Shown: positions 53,960 through 63,657 of the stretch, one piece after another
Position numbering within the stretch: position 1 is the stretch's first letter
How the letters are laid out: each line of letters starts with the position of its first letter
DNA from: Psychroflexus sp. MES1-P1E
Lineage (GTDB): Bacteria; Bacteroidota; Bacteroidia; Flavobacteriales; Flavobacteriaceae
Assembly: GCF_002836055.1 (NCBI RefSeq)
Contig: NZ_PJBS01000311.1
Location: 1-64,000 of the forward strand
DNA: 64,000 nucleotides
Reading direction: 5' to 3'
Translations under genes and position numbers: made by a program
The notes under the pieces: model-generated
Told to the model about the DNA's origin: nothing
The model's input: only the letters and a program-made list of their open reading frames with translations
Databases searched by the model: none

Positions 53960-54601
53960 TTAATAATTTTTTGCACTAAGATAGCCTTCAGCCCTTACAT
54001 GCTTGTAAATATCTGATATGTTTTCTGGTATCTCTGCTCGAATGAACCAATTAACATCAAGTCCGCAGAAAATTGCCATTTTCAGTAATGGTGGGTTTTC
54101 TCCGATAAGACGACCTAATTCTTCAAGGTTTTCTTCTAACTCTAGTAAGTAATCTTGTTCTAATTTATCGATCAGAACGAGAATTTTATAGGCTCTAGCG
54201 ATAAGCGCTACCCCTATCTTTTTAAATTTAAGTGGCGTAGCTTTACTAATATGAGAATTATTGTGTTTTAAAACTTCCTTCAATAACAGCAAATTTAGAC
54301 TAGCCTCTCCAAATTTATCTTTGGTGATTTTGACGTGTTCGGTAATATCACCACTCAAAAAACGGATGTCCATGTTTAAATACCCCACAGAGTAAAATTC
54401 CTTACCGAACAGTTTCGTTCTCTCTTTAATACTCTCTTCCATTTGGGAGCGCTTATCTTCTAAACTAGTAGAACTCACCATTTCAAAATACAAACGCTTG
54501 GCCAATATCTTATCTTTTTTCAACAAGCGCAAGATGAGTTTATCTTTTTCTTTGTCTGGAAGAAAGCTAAGTGCTTCTTTAAAGTCTTTTTCGAATGTCA
54601 T
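53960..54601 (-). CDS. Conserved hypothetical helical protein
   Basis: 213 aa, mostly helical, without signal peptide or membrane segment. It starts MTFEKDFKEALSFLPDKEKDKLILRLLKK and ends LSAKNY. No family motif is recognised. It heads the unit with the nucleotidyltransferase (9 nt away), and repeat copy D lies upstream of it. It could be a regulator or scaffold; nothing supports a specific role. Confidence 0.75.
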   Translation of the reverse strand: MTFEKDFKEALSFLPDKEKDKLILRLLKKDKILAKRLYFEMVSSTSLEDKRSQMEESIKERTKLFGKEFYSVGYLNMDIRFLSGDITEHVKITKDKFGEASLNLLLLKEVLKHNNSHISKATPLKFKKIGVALIARAYKILVLIDKLEQDYLLELEENLEELGRLIGENPPLLKMAIFCGLDVNWFIRAEIPENISDIYKHVRAEGYLSAKNY

Positions 54602-54661
54602 GTCTATCTAAAATTAAAAGTAGAACCCTCTTTTGTTGATTTGCTTTTAAAATACGTCGTA

Positions 54662-54864
54662 TACCAATTTAAACCTATAATAACGCCATAAGTTGTTTTA
54701 CCAAAACGAATCGGCTCAGGTTTTTTTAGTCTGCTTTTTATTAAAAATAATGACCGTAACTAAGGCTATGCTAATTATTTTTAACTTCAATCAAAAAACC
54801 TATGCTGAACTATGTCGTAGTATAATTCAATTTATTTATACGACATCATAAATTTAATTTGGCA
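54662..54864 (+). repeat. MITE-like intergenic element, copy D
   Basis: About 203 bp, the longest copy. The left end TACCAATTTAAACCTATAATA matches copy A. It also carries the ACCAAAACGAATCGGCTCAGG block (related to copy C), the ACCGTAACTAAGGCTATGC core (A, B) and CCTATGCTGAACTATGTCG (related to B), then AATTCAATTTATTTATACG and the right inverted end. It contains every module seen in any copy and ends at 54864, exactly next to the dut stop codon (54865-54867). Confidence 0.85.
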
Positions 54865-55296
54865 TTAGTGTCCCGTACTTCCAAATCCTCCTTCCCCTCT
54901 TTGAGTTTCTGTCAAGGTGTCTTCTTCTTGCCACTCGGCTTGTTCGTGTTTTGCTAGAACAAGTTGAGCGATACGATCGCCTGAATTTATGGTGAAAATC
55001 TCCTTTGATAAATTCACCAGAATAACTCCAATTTCTCCACGGTAATCTGCATCTATAGTGCCCGGAGAATTGAGAACCGTGATGCCTTTTTTGAGAGCCA
55101 AACCGCTTCTTGGTCTTACTTGGGCTTCCACACCAAGAGGAAGTTCTATAAAAAGTCCTGTTTTGACAAGACAGCGCTCTAAGCTTTCTAAATGAATAGG
55201 TTCCTTCATGTTTGCTTTAAGGTCTACTCCAGCAGATTGAGACGTCTCATACTTAGGCAATTCAAAAGCGGAACGATTGATAATCTTTACTTTCAT
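54865..55296 (-). CDS. dut: dUTP diphosphatase
   Basis: Hydrolyses dUTP to dUMP, keeping uracil out of DNA. It is 143 aa. All five trimeric-dUTPase motifs are visible: [43 protein letters not shown] and [11 protein letters not shown] at the C-terminus. It lies 2 nt downstream of the flippase gene. The stop codon is immediately bordered by repeat copy D. Confidence 0.97.
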   Translation of the reverse strand: MKVKIINRSAFELPKYETSQSAGVDLKANMKEPIHLESLERCLVKTGLFIELPLGVEAQVRPRSGLALKKGITVLNSPGTIDADYRGEIGVILVNLSKEIFTINSGDRIAQLVLAKHEQAEWQEEDTLTETQRGEGGFGSTGH

Positions 55297-55298
55297 GG

Positions 55299-56753
55299 TT
55301 ATTTTGATTTTATAAGTCTTTGGAGTTCCTCTTTTTCGCTTAGATAAACTCCAACACAGAATACTAAAATGAGAGAAATTCCCACTGGGTAATTTTCTCT
55401 GAAATAATAAAACGAAAGTATAGAAAATAGAATTGAAACACCGAGGTAGATTGATATTTTACCGTATTTGTAAGGAATGGCATAATGCTTTTGACCCAAG
55501 AAAAACGAAAGTAACATCATACTGGCATAGGCTGTTAAGGTAGCTATTGCTGACCCGACATAACCGATTTTAGGAATTAACCAAAAGTTGATTGCTATTG
55601 TAAAAAGCGCTCCGACTGAGGAGATATAAGCACCATAGTGAGTTTTGTCTGTGACCTTATACCAGACCGAAAGATTATGATAAATTCCTAAAAACAAATT
55701 GGCCAGCAGAATGATTGGAACAATCTTCATGGCTTCCCAATAGCTCTCATCTTGGATTAAAAGCTGTTTAAAGACATCTGCAAATACCATAACGCCCAAT
55801 AAAATTATAGATCCAACAATCACAAAATATTTGGTGATCATCGCGTAAGCTGTTTTGGGATTTTTGCTGGACGCATGACTAAAAAAGAAGGGCTCTATAC
55901 CCAGTCGAAAAGCCGTGGCAAAGAGAGTCATAAACATCCCTAGCTTATAACAAGCCGAGTAAATCCCAATTTGTTCTTTAGCGATGTTTTCTGGTAACAT
56001 CCGTTCCAAAAACAAGCGGTCTACAACCTCGTTGATAGAAAAGGCAAACCCCGCAACCAAAACCGGAAGACCATAGGACATCATAGATTTCCATAGGCTC
56101 CAGTTAAATTGAAATTTGATTTTCTTAAAGAAATCGAACAAAAGAAATAAAGTAACCCCACTGGCAATTAGCATAGAGATAAAAATGTAGGTTACTTCAA
56201 AATTGGGAATATAGATCGATTGGAAGAAAGAATTTGTTTCAGACCATTGGCCCAAATAGAGAAGAAAAAATACGCTCAAGCCCAGATTTATGCCAACATT
56301 TACAGTTTTGATAAATGCAAATTTCACAGGTTGGCTGGTCGCTCTTAACCATGAAAAAGGGATAATTGCCAAAGCATCTAAGGCCAGAATCCAAATGATG
56401 ATTTGTAGATTTTGAGGATTGATCCTTGTGAAATTTTCAATGTTTGATATCGATAGGTAGGCTAAGGCTAGAAAAGCCAGTGTTGTAAAGAGAATAGACC
56501 AAGTGGAGGTGTGTATAACTTGAGATTTATCTTCTTCTTTATTATAAAACCTGAAAAAAGCTGTTTCCATCCCATATGCTAAAATCACATTGAAAATAAC
56601 AAAGTAGGAGAAGATGATGGAGTAATCTCCAAAGGAGTTATTTTCTAGGACCCCAGTATATAGAGGAACCAAAATAACTGAAAGCATCCTCGGGATTACT
56701 GTCGCTACTCCATAAATAAAGGTGTTTTTAAAAAGCTTTTTATAGATACTCAC
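55299..56753 (-). CDS. Polysaccharide/oligosaccharide flippase (MOP superfamily)
   Basis: 484 aa with 12-14 hydrophobic segments, beginning [29 protein letters not shown], the Wzx/RfbX-type opening. It is expected to flip lipid-linked glycans across the inner membrane. It is first in a unit with dut and near the sugar nucleotidyltransferase. Promoter box at 56773-56780. Confidence 0.9.
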   Translation of the reverse strand: MSIYKKLFKNTFIYGVATVIPRMLSVILVPLYTGVLENNSFGDYSIIFSYFVIFNVILAYGMETAFFRFYNKEEDKSQVIHTSTWSILFTTLAFLALAYLSISNIENFTRINPQNLQIIIWILALDALAIIPFSWLRATSQPVKFAFIKTVNVGINLGLSVFFLLYLGQWSETNSFFQSIYIPNFEVTYIFISMLIASGVTLFLLFDFFKKIKFQFNWSLWKSMMSYGLPVLVAGFAFSINEVVDRLFLERMLPENIAKEQIGIYSACYKLGMFMTLFATAFRLGIEPFFFSHASSKNPKTAYAMITKYFVIVGSIILLGVMVFADVFKQLLIQDESYWEAMKIVPIILLANLFLGIYHNLSVWYKVTDKTHYGAYISSVGALFTIAINFWLIPKIGYVGSAIATLTAYASMMLLSFFLGQKHYAIPYKYGKISIYLGVSILFSILSFYYFRENYPVGISLILVFCVGVYLSEKEELQRLIKSK

Positions 56754-56772
56754 CCGAGAAATTCATTTTTTT

Positions 56773-56807
56773 CAAATGTAGTAAATTATAAAGTCGAACC
56801 ATTACAA
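56773..56807 (-). promoter_or_regulatory. Promoter of the flippase-dut unit
   Basis: TACATTTG on the minus strand (56780-56773) fits TAnnTTTG, about 20 nt before the ATG at 56753. A TTG at 56807-56805 could be the -33 element, with a longish 24-nt spacer. The rest of the gap up to 57000 shows nothing further. Confidence 0.45.
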
Positions 56808-57000
56808 AATAAGTTGTCACATAACTTGGTGGTTTGTCATCCTAAACTTACCTGAATGCAACTGGCAGGTAGACCTGTTTCAGGATCTTCAATTGACTTG
56901 ACTTTTACTATTCTAAAATTCTGAAAACTCCATCTTAAAATTTCATTGGTCGGGTTATACTAAATTGAGACTCCTCCTCTTCAAGTTCAGCATACCTAGC

Positions 57001-58416
57001 CTATTCTACAGAAATTAAAATATCATCCAATTCATAAGTTCCATCACTAGCTTCAGCACCGCTGCCTATATATCTGAAGGCGATATAGCCATCTCCTTCA
57101 AAACAGGACATATCTACAAGTCCAGAGCTGACCCAGTCTGCAAAAAATTGATCATCTTGAACGATTTCTGCATCTAAAATACTTGCCCAATTTGCTGCAG
57201 AGACGCCTTCTTCTGTTCCGTCCCAGTCGACAGAATAAAGAACCTGTAATACGCTTTCATCGGAAAAGCTGTTGGAGGTTTTAAATTCTAAAGTAACTTT
57301 TGAATTGGCCTCAATAGGGATTACTGGAGTAATCAACCAAGACACATTAGTGACATCCCCAGAGTTAAAAGACCCTGCTCTCGCCGATATTCCTAAAGAC
57401 TGGTTAGTCCCGTTATCCAAAAAAGCTTCCCAGGCTTCAGAACCCGATTCTATATAATTGGTCCAACCAGGAATACTCAGGGGATTATTTGTGTTTTGGT
57501 CTTCAAAATCAATAGTGATGAATTCCATTGCTGCTGGAGTAGCAGCGATTCCACAAGAAAACACAAGGGGATCACAACGTTCTCCAAGCATAACTACATC
57601 TGCAGGGGAATTGATATAAAACGTAAAAAACTCGCCAAGAAAATCTCGTGTGACAATCCCTTTCAAACTTCCAGACCCCGGAGGTAGAGAAAGCCCCTTA
57701 AAATCGGAGAAGGTACTTGTACTAAATATAAGTTCTGCAGAACTTACGCAGCTTTCCAAACTTCTTTCTCCATTAAATTCGTCTTGTGTCTCGGAGGCGT
57801 ATGTTGTAGAAGTATTGTTCAAGAAATAAATACCTGAAAATTGAACATCCGTAAGTTCAACATACGTATTTGCATCCGTAAACACCAGTTCTGATAACTG
57901 TTTTTGAGTGGCGACAACTTGTGCGGTTATCGTGTCTCTTATGATATGCTCTTCTACAAAAGATTCTGGAATTTTTCCAATAGTACTTCCATCTACCATT
58001 CCCAATCTGGGTTCACTCCCTTCTCTCTGACCTAAAGTAAGGCCATCGAGTTTGATATATACCTTTCTTCCAAAGTTATATTTTGTAAACAAAGGGCTTA
58101 GGTCTACTTGAACAGCAATACCATAAGTAGGAGCTTCTGGCTTATCTTGGACGATGAGCTCTCTAAAGAAGTTCCCCCCTTCATCGTTCGACACGACATA
58201 GGCTTCAGCAAAATTATTCGTTGCCTCAAACGTAAAGAGGCTGTCGTTTTGAGCTAGAACTCCAGCTAGAGAAGCTAAACTTATAATGTTTCCCTCTATT
58301 TCAGGAGGGGTTTCCATAAACTGGGGTGCATTATAGTCGTCATCTTCTACACAGGAAGAGAAGAATAGGAGCATCCCTAAGCAAAGGAATATCATGTTTG
58401 TTTTTATCGGTTTCAT
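57001..58416 (-). CDS. DUF5689 surface lipoprotein with jelly-roll C-terminal domain
   Basis: 471 aa. The lipobox MLLFFSSC places the lipidated Cys near residue 22. A DUF5689 domain covers about 45-275 (EGNIISLASLAGVL...YVVSNDEGGNFFRELIVQD). A beta-sandwich C-terminal part of about 180 residues (FITIDFEDQ...SDGTYELDDILISVE) resembles the choice-of-anchor J type. It is 20 nt downstream of a TonB receptor and is probably the surface-exposed binding partner of that receptor, as in SusD-like pairs. Confidence 0.85.
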   Translation of the reverse strand: MKPIKTNMIFLCLGMLLFFSSCVEDDDYNAPQFMETPPEIEGNIISLASLAGVLAQNDSLFTFEATNNFAEAYVVSNDEGGNFFRELIVQDKPEAPTYGIAVQVDLSPLFTKYNFGRKVYIKLDGLTLGQREGSEPRLGMVDGSTIGKIPESFVEEHIIRDTITAQVVATQKQLSELVFTDANTYVELTDVQFSGIYFLNNTSTTYASETQDEFNGERSLESCVSSAELIFSTSTFSDFKGLSLPPGSGSLKGIVTRDFLGEFFTFYINSPADVVMLGERCDPLVFSCGIAATPAAMEFITIDFEDQNTNNPLSIPGWTNYIESGSEAWEAFLDNGTNQSLGISARAGSFNSGDVTNVSWLITPVIPIEANSKVTLEFKTSNSFSDESVLQVLYSVDWDGTEEGVSAANWASILDAEIVQDDQFFADWVSSGLVDMSCFEGDGYIAFRYIGSGAEASDGTYELDDILISVE

Positions 58417-58436
58417 CAGTCTGCCTTTTTATATTT

Positions 58437-61310
58437 TTAAAATCTTATATATGCGCTTAAATAATAGGTAGTCCCGAAGCCAAAGAAATACCGGTTACCA
58501 AATAGAGGTCCATTTTCCCGATTGAGATCTTCGCCTCTGCTTCTATAATTACTCGTTCTAGATTGTTCGAATCCTCCTGTTTTGTAGTCTTGATCTAGCA
58601 CATTATTGACCACTGCAAAAAAACCTACGTAGTAATCTTTGACTTTCCAAGATTTACCACCTATCATATTCACAAGCAGATAGTCATCAAAGCGTTCCTG
58701 CTTTAAAATATCCTTAGCTAGAATTTCATCATAATCATTATAAAGAATTCCGTCGGTATCCAAAGCAAAATTATCAGATCGTAAAAGTCCGCTTGGACTT
58801 ATATAAGTATGAGAAAAGTGATTGACCGTGACGCCAAAATTCCAATATTGAGGATCTCGGTACTCGAAGCCCACTTGGAAGACACGTTCTGGACCACTAG
58901 GCACTCTCACATTTTTTAACTCGGTTTTACCATCGCCAAACCTCAGCTTCACCTCTGGGAAATTCTGACTGGACAAATACAAATTTGGATTACTATCGTA
59001 AATGTAGTGCCCAAAAGAGCCTGCTGCCTTAAGAGTTAATGTGGTAAGAACTTTTGCTTCTACACCAAATTCAGCCCCATAATGTAACCTGTCGATACCC
59101 GTCATGACTTCCTGCACAAAAGCATTATTTTGATTGTTAGCCACCGGTAAGCCAGTTAATTCTTCTGTATAATAAAATCCAACATTGGTTTCATCTTGAA
59201 AACCAGTATAAAACCCCGTGATGCGCCCGCTTATAATTGGAGATTTATAAATATAACTGAGATCTGCAGATTGAATTTTCACCTCCGTTATCCCTTCAAC
59301 TGTATCTCCATTTTGTCTGGCGTTGCTGTAGGAGTTCTGAAGAGTAGGTGCATTTTGAAAGTAAGCCGCATTTAGAGTAAAAACATGTCTTCCCGTTACT
59401 CGAAAAGTTGCCCCTCCTTTTAGAGCATAGGTTGTGAAATCCAATTCTTCTCCTAGACCAAAAGAACGCCCTTCTGGAAAAAATCCATTTTCATATAAGC
59501 CTGTTCTTTGATAAGTTGTCTTCCCAAAGCTTAAGCCCGTGTAAAAATCTATACGTCTATATTGAAACTGAGCTTGAGCAAACGCATCATAAACTTCTGC
59601 ATCAACCTTATAATTGTATTTATAACGTTCTCCTTCTAAAACAAGGCGATTGGGATTTCTGAGATCACTCTGAGCCAGATCTGTTCCTATCCCTGTAATT
59701 AAAGAACTTTCCTCAGCAAAAAAATCTACATCTAAATAGTGGTTTCCCCCTAACAGGTCTTCTAGCTGAGCAAAGTTTTCACTCTCGAGCTTCCTGTAGT
59801 TTAACCGGCCATTAAGTGTTATATTTTCGGCTAATTTTACATCCAAAATAGTATTGGCCATGACTTGTTTGTCTTCAACACGATCGGATTGGATAGCATA
59901 AGTAGAATTTCCACCCCTATTCTGATTTAAGAAATTGGCAAAGTAAAGATCCTCCCATTGAAATTGTCCATCGTTTTGAAACTCTCGCTGAGCTAAAAAA
60001 GCCCCTTGATAATCTAGTGGAGTGGGGTTAGGGTCTCTTAAATAATAGCTTGGTAAGTTTTGATAATAAATAGGCGAAGGATTTCTTGCCCCGCCTAGGT
60101 AGGCTTGTTCACCAGTATTAGGATCTGTAAATAATCGCGTGCCGCCGTTTTCTACGCGGGAGGTAGAGGAGAATCCAAATTGGTAGCCCACATTGGTATT
60201 TAAAGAAATATGATCGGTAATATCCCAATAGTGATTTAGCATAAAAATAGGCTCTTCGGTTTTACGAATTCTAGAATTGCGCCGAGCACCATCATAGCTT
60301 CCCCAATTCGGATTGTAGTCTATACCTTTTAAGTTGACAACCTCCTGAGTCACCGCCGTTCCTAATCCTCGTCTGTTGGGGGCATAAAAGCCTGTAAAAT
60401 TGAGACTATGCTTATCATTAATTTGGTTTTCAACAGAGACAGAAATAGAATTGGCATCGTATAAGGTTCCTTCTCTAAAGCCTTCCTCGCCATAACGTCT
60501 AGACAGCAAGACTGAATAGGACCAACCGCCGTTGAGTAAACCAGAATTATAACTTCCCATAATTCTGCCCTGGTAGCTTCTGTTGGAACTTGCGAAAGAC
60601 ACGCGCCCCCCTTTTCTCATTTTGGAGGCTCTCATTATAATAGTAGAGACCCCTGCTACATCCCCAATAGTGTAATCACTTGCTTCTGTATTTTTTGAAA
60701 ACACTCGATTTCTTTGCACATCGTTAAGTCCTCCCCAGTTCGCCCAGTTGGGCCTTCCAGAAAACTGCTTGTTCATTTCCAAGCCATTAATTAGTAATTT
60801 ACCATTGGCGTTATCCAAGCCTCTTGGATTAAAAAAGGCAGCACTAAAATCAAATGCCGCAGCTCTTAAGTAGGTATCTTGAGACGAGGCTAAAAGACCA
60901 GAAATATTAAAAGAGCTAGCATCATCTCCGTCCAACTCATCATCGGATAAAGAAATAGTGCTAATCTGTCTATTTTCCTCGCTTAAATCAATAGTGAGAT
61001 AAATCTCACCTAGGTCTAGTCGTTGTCCTTCATTGATGATGATCGGAAAACGTTTAGACTCATAATTAGTGGAATTTACAGCCAAAATTTGCTCCCCTAA
61101 GGGCAAATCTTGAGAAACAAACATAAATCTTCCTTGTTCATCGGTCAGTACTTTTATGCCCGTCCCTTCAATAGAAATAGTTATCCCAGGGAGTGGCTGT
61201 TCTGTATCCATTTCCAAGATTATGCCTTTAACATCAGTTTGCTGAGCAGTAGCAACTATCCCCATTAAGATAAGGGGAAATACATAAAACAGTAAATGAA
61301 ATCTAAACAT
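58437..61310 (-). CDS. TonB-dependent receptor
   Basis: 957 aa with a signal peptide (YVFPLILMGIVATAQ). It has a carboxypeptidase-regulatory-like domain near 25-115 (VKGIILEMDTEQPLPGITISIEG), a plug region around 135-260, and a 22-strand barrel ending in a terminal Phe. It transports a ligand across the outer membrane with TonB energy. The downstream DUF5689 lipoprotein and the divergent nuclease-like lipoprotein suggest nucleic-acid or phosphate-compound uptake, which is inference. Confidence 0.93.
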   Translation of the reverse strand: MFRFHLLFYVFPLILMGIVATAQQTDVKGIILEMDTEQPLPGITISIEGTGIKVLTDEQGRFMFVSQDLPLGEQILAVNSTNYESKRFPIIINEGQRLDLGEIYLTIDLSEENRQISTISLSDDELDGDDASSFNISGLLASSQDTYLRAAAFDFSAAFFNPRGLDNANGKLLINGLEMNKQFSGRPNWANWGGLNDVQRNRVFSKNTEASDYTIGDVAGVSTIIMRASKMRKGGRVSFASSNRSYQGRIMGSYNSGLLNGGWSYSVLLSRRYGEEGFREGTLYDANSISVSVENQINDKHSLNFTGFYAPNRRGLGTAVTQEVVNLKGIDYNPNWGSYDGARRNSRIRKTEEPIFMLNHYWDITDHISLNTNVGYQFGFSSTSRVENGGTRLFTDPNTGEQAYLGGARNPSPIYYQNLPSYYLRDPNPTPLDYQGAFLAQREFQNDGQFQWEDLYFANFLNQNRGGNSTYAIQSDRVEDKQVMANTILDVKLAENITLNGRLNYRKLESENFAQLEDLLGGNHYLDVDFFAEESSLITGIGTDLAQSDLRNPNRLVLEGERYKYNYKVDAEVYDAFAQAQFQYRRIDFYTGLSFGKTTYQRTGLYENGFFPEGRSFGLGEELDFTTYALKGGATFRVTGRHVFTLNAAYFQNAPTLQNSYSNARQNGDTVEGITEVKIQSADLSYIYKSPIISGRITGFYTGFQDETNVGFYYTEELTGLPVANNQNNAFVQEVMTGIDRLHYGAEFGVEAKVLTTLTLKAAGSFGHYIYDSNPNLYLSSQNFPEVKLRFGDGKTELKNVRVPSGPERVFQVGFEYRDPQYWNFGVTVNHFSHTYISPSGLLRSDNFALDTDGILYNDYDEILAKDILKQERFDDYLLVNMIGGKSWKVKDYYVGFFAVVNNVLDQDYKTGGFEQSRTSNYRSRGEDLNRENGPLFGNRYFFGFGTTYYLSAYIRF

Positions 61311-61432
61311 AACCGTCTATTATGTATTAAAGTTAACATAAGTCTATTTATATAATGCAACTATTTAAATAAAAAAATATGTTATTTTTATATTTCAAAC
61401 ATATACTATACTTTATATGTAATTAGTATGAG

Positions 61433-62545
61433 ATGATTTCAAGTCAGAATCTTCAAGGTCTCGTTTTGGGATTTATAGTCCTTTTGTGTAGCTGTTCTTC
61501 GGTACAGAAGACAACGCCTCCATCTCAAGGATCAGAAGAATTCCTTATCCATACTATAGGATTTTACAATTTGGAAAATTTATTTGATACTGAAGATGAC
61601 CCCACTAAATTTGATGAAAGTTCTCCTCTTATGGAAATCGCAGAAGGTGAACGCGAGACCATCTACAGAGCAAAAGTCAGAAACATGGCCAGAGTTATTG
61701 CAGACTTAGGGTCTGAAGTCACAGGAAAACCGCCAGCGATGATTGGCGTATGTGAAGTTGAAAACTTTAACGTGTTGCAAGATCTAGTAAACGACCACTC
61801 CTTATCCGACTATGATTACGGGATTATACATTACAACTCGCCAGACGCAAGGAGTATCGACGTGGCATTTCTATATAGAAAAAACATATTTAGGCCCATC
61901 CACTCCAAGGCCCACGAACTCGTGTTGTATAGCGATACCGATAGAACCAAACGGAAGTATACCAGAGATCAGCTTTATGTTAAGGGAAAACTGGACGGTG
62001 AGGAGATGCATTTTATCGTAAATCACTGGCCCTCTAGAAGAGGAGGCGAAAAACGCAGCCGCCCCAATCGCGTCAACGCCGCTAAACTCACTAAAAAAAT
62101 TAAAGATTCTATACAAACCCAAGACCCCTATGCGAAAATCCTAATTATGGGAGATTTTAATGATGGCCCTTATAACGAAAGCATAAAGGAGGTTTTGGAA
62201 GCTCAAGAATTTTCTGAAAATGTAGGAATAAGAGGACTTTATAATCCCCTCGAAAAGCTCTTTAAAAAAGGCATTGGCACCGTTGCCTGGAGAGATACCT
62301 GGGATCTCTTTGATATGATTCTAGTCTCGAAACCTTTAATTCGAACTACCGATTACTCAAGCTATACGCTTTACCAGGCCAATATTTTTAATCCATATTA
62401 TTTACAAAATCCAAAAGGCCGCTTTAAAGGCTACCCCTTTCGCTCCTTTGCCGATGGTGGGTTTACCAATGGCTATAGTGACCACTTTCCGGTATACTTA
62501 TATCTGATTAAGAAAAAGTCGGCAGTGCCCTTGCCTTATGACTAG
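61433..62545 (+). CDS. Endonuclease/exonuclease/phosphatase-family lipoprotein
   Basis: 370 aa. The lipobox FIVLLCSC puts the lipidated Cys near 20-22. The EEP fold is shown by FYNLENLFDTEDDP near 42-55, GVCEVEN, NHWPSRRGGE (catalytic His), MGDFNDGP and the C-terminal SDHFPVYL. These are the metal and catalytic residues of DNase I-like phosphodiesterases. It is surface-anchored, so it may degrade extracellular nucleic acid. It is divergent from the TonB receptor across a 122-bp gap. Confidence 0.9.
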   Translation: MISSQNLQGLVLGFIVLLCSCSSVQKTTPPSQGSEEFLIHTIGFYNLENLFDTEDDPTKFDESSPLMEIAEGERETIYRAKVRNMARVIADLGSEVTGKPPAMIGVCEVENFNVLQDLVNDHSLSDYDYGIIHYNSPDARSIDVAFLYRKNIFRPIHSKAHELVLYSDTDRTKRKYTRDQLYVKGKLDGEEMHFIVNHWPSRRGGEKRSRPNRVNAAKLTKKIKDSIQTQDPYAKILIMGDFNDGPYNESIKEVLEAQEFSENVGIRGLYNPLEKLFKKGIGTVAWRDTWDLFDMILVSKPLIRTTDYSSYTLYQANIFNPYYLQNPKGRFKGYPFRSFADGGFTNGYSDHFPVYLYLIKKKSAVPLPYD

Positions 62546-62626
62546 AATTTCTATACCATAGTTCGTGTTGGTTTTTATATTCATTTCAAATTTTTCAACT
62601 AACTTTGGAAATTCTAAATCTATAAT

Positions 62627-62698
62627 AGCTCCGTAGTTCAATGGATAGAACAAAAGTTTCCTAAACTTTAGATCTAAGTTCGATTCTTAGCGGAGCTA
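62627..62698 (+). tRNA. tRNA-Arg (anticodon CCT)
   Basis: A 72-nt cloverleaf. The acceptor stem AGCTCCG (62627-62633) pairs with CGGAGCT (62691-62697). The D stem is GTTC/GAAC with an 8-nt loop, and the anticodon stem AAAGT/ACTTT has loop TTCCTAA giving anticodon CCT at 62660-62662. The T arm is CTAAG/CTTAG with loop TTCGATT, and the discriminator A is at 62698. The CCA end is not encoded in full (the sequence continues CA). It reads AGG codons. Confidence 0.93.
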
Positions 62699-62720
62699 CA
62701 CTTATAATTTTGATTTTATT

Positions 62721-63536
62721 CTAGTTAAGAGAAACAGGTACTGAACCCTGTTTCTTACTTATTTCTTTAGCATTTTTCGTTAGATCAATATTAGAAATAC
62801 GGGCTTCTCCAATTTGATCTTTCAATCCTTCAGTTTCGCTCCAGTTCCAAAAGGTCCAGCGGTGCGCAAAAGGAATACTGTCAATCTCCTTATAGTCTTC
62901 ATAATTGATCGCATGCGGATTTTGAGAGGCTTTCTCTTCGCTTTTACCGCCAAAGGTGACAATATAAGCCATAGCAGCTAAAAGATTATCTTCTTTACGC
63001 TGGTAGACCACATACCAATCGTCTGGAGAGTCCCCAACGTTGTTGCCAAAAGTCAATTTGGTGGTTTCTAAAACCGAATCGTCTTGATAAGGTAAAGGCT
63101 TTGTTTTAGAATGATATGTCCCAATATCGTTTAATTTATAGGGAGCCATAAAGAAGTAAGACCAGGTTAAAGCATCAAATCTGGCACCCTGATATAGACT
63201 GTCTTCGGGGTGTATCCACACTTCAGACCCGTCAAAAAACAACTCTGTCCCTTCTTGGTTAACTACCTTCACCTGAGATGAATTGGTAGTACTATAAATC
63301 TTAGCCTTTAGTCGGTCCTGACCGTTAAAGTTGAGTTCAATATCGAAACTTACCAGATCTTCTTTTTGGAAGGCATCCAGTTGATGTGCTTTTTCTAAGG
63401 AAGCGACTAGGGGATGAGTTGCTTTCGTTTGTTTTTCGGTATTATTTTTAACCTCTTGTTTATCCTTGTCTTTTTCTTTCGGAGAAGAACAGGCTAGCAT
63501 AAGAAGCAGAGCAAAACTATAGCTGAGTAATTTCAT
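62721..63536 (-). CDS. Secreted lipoprotein, probable DUF6503 family
   Basis: 271 aa. The lipobox LLLMLACSS has a Cys near 16. A Lys/Asp-rich linker (KEKDKDKQEVKNNTEKQTK) leads to a mature beta-rich domain (HPLVASLEKAHQLDAFQKEDLVSFDIELNFNG...). The pattern is like DUF6503 / outer membrane lipoprotein-sorting-type folds of Bacteroidota, but this is from memory and not certain. It probably sits in the periplasm or on the surface; the function is unknown. It is convergent with the tRNA gene. Confidence 0.8.
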   Translation of the reverse strand: MKLLSYSFALLLMLACSSPKEKDKDKQEVKNNTEKQTKATHPLVASLEKAHQLDAFQKEDLVSFDIELNFNGQDRLKAKIYSTTNSSQVKVVNQEGTELFFDGSEVWIHPEDSLYQGARFDALTWSYFFMAPYKLNDIGTYHSKTKPLPYQDDSVLETTKLTFGNNVGDSPDDWYVVYQRKEDNLLAAMAYIVTFGGKSEEKASQNPHAINYEDYKEIDSIPFAHRWTFWNWSETEGLKDQIGEARISNIDLTKNAKEISKKQGSVPVSLN

Positions 63537-63657
63537 GATATTTATTTTAGTTGCTAATTTAGGTAGGTTTCATAAAATGGCTTGAAACAGATTGGTAATA
63601 ATAACCTAAAGCAAAATGTTACTCACAGATTTTAGTCTTTAAAGTTAAAATTGAGAT

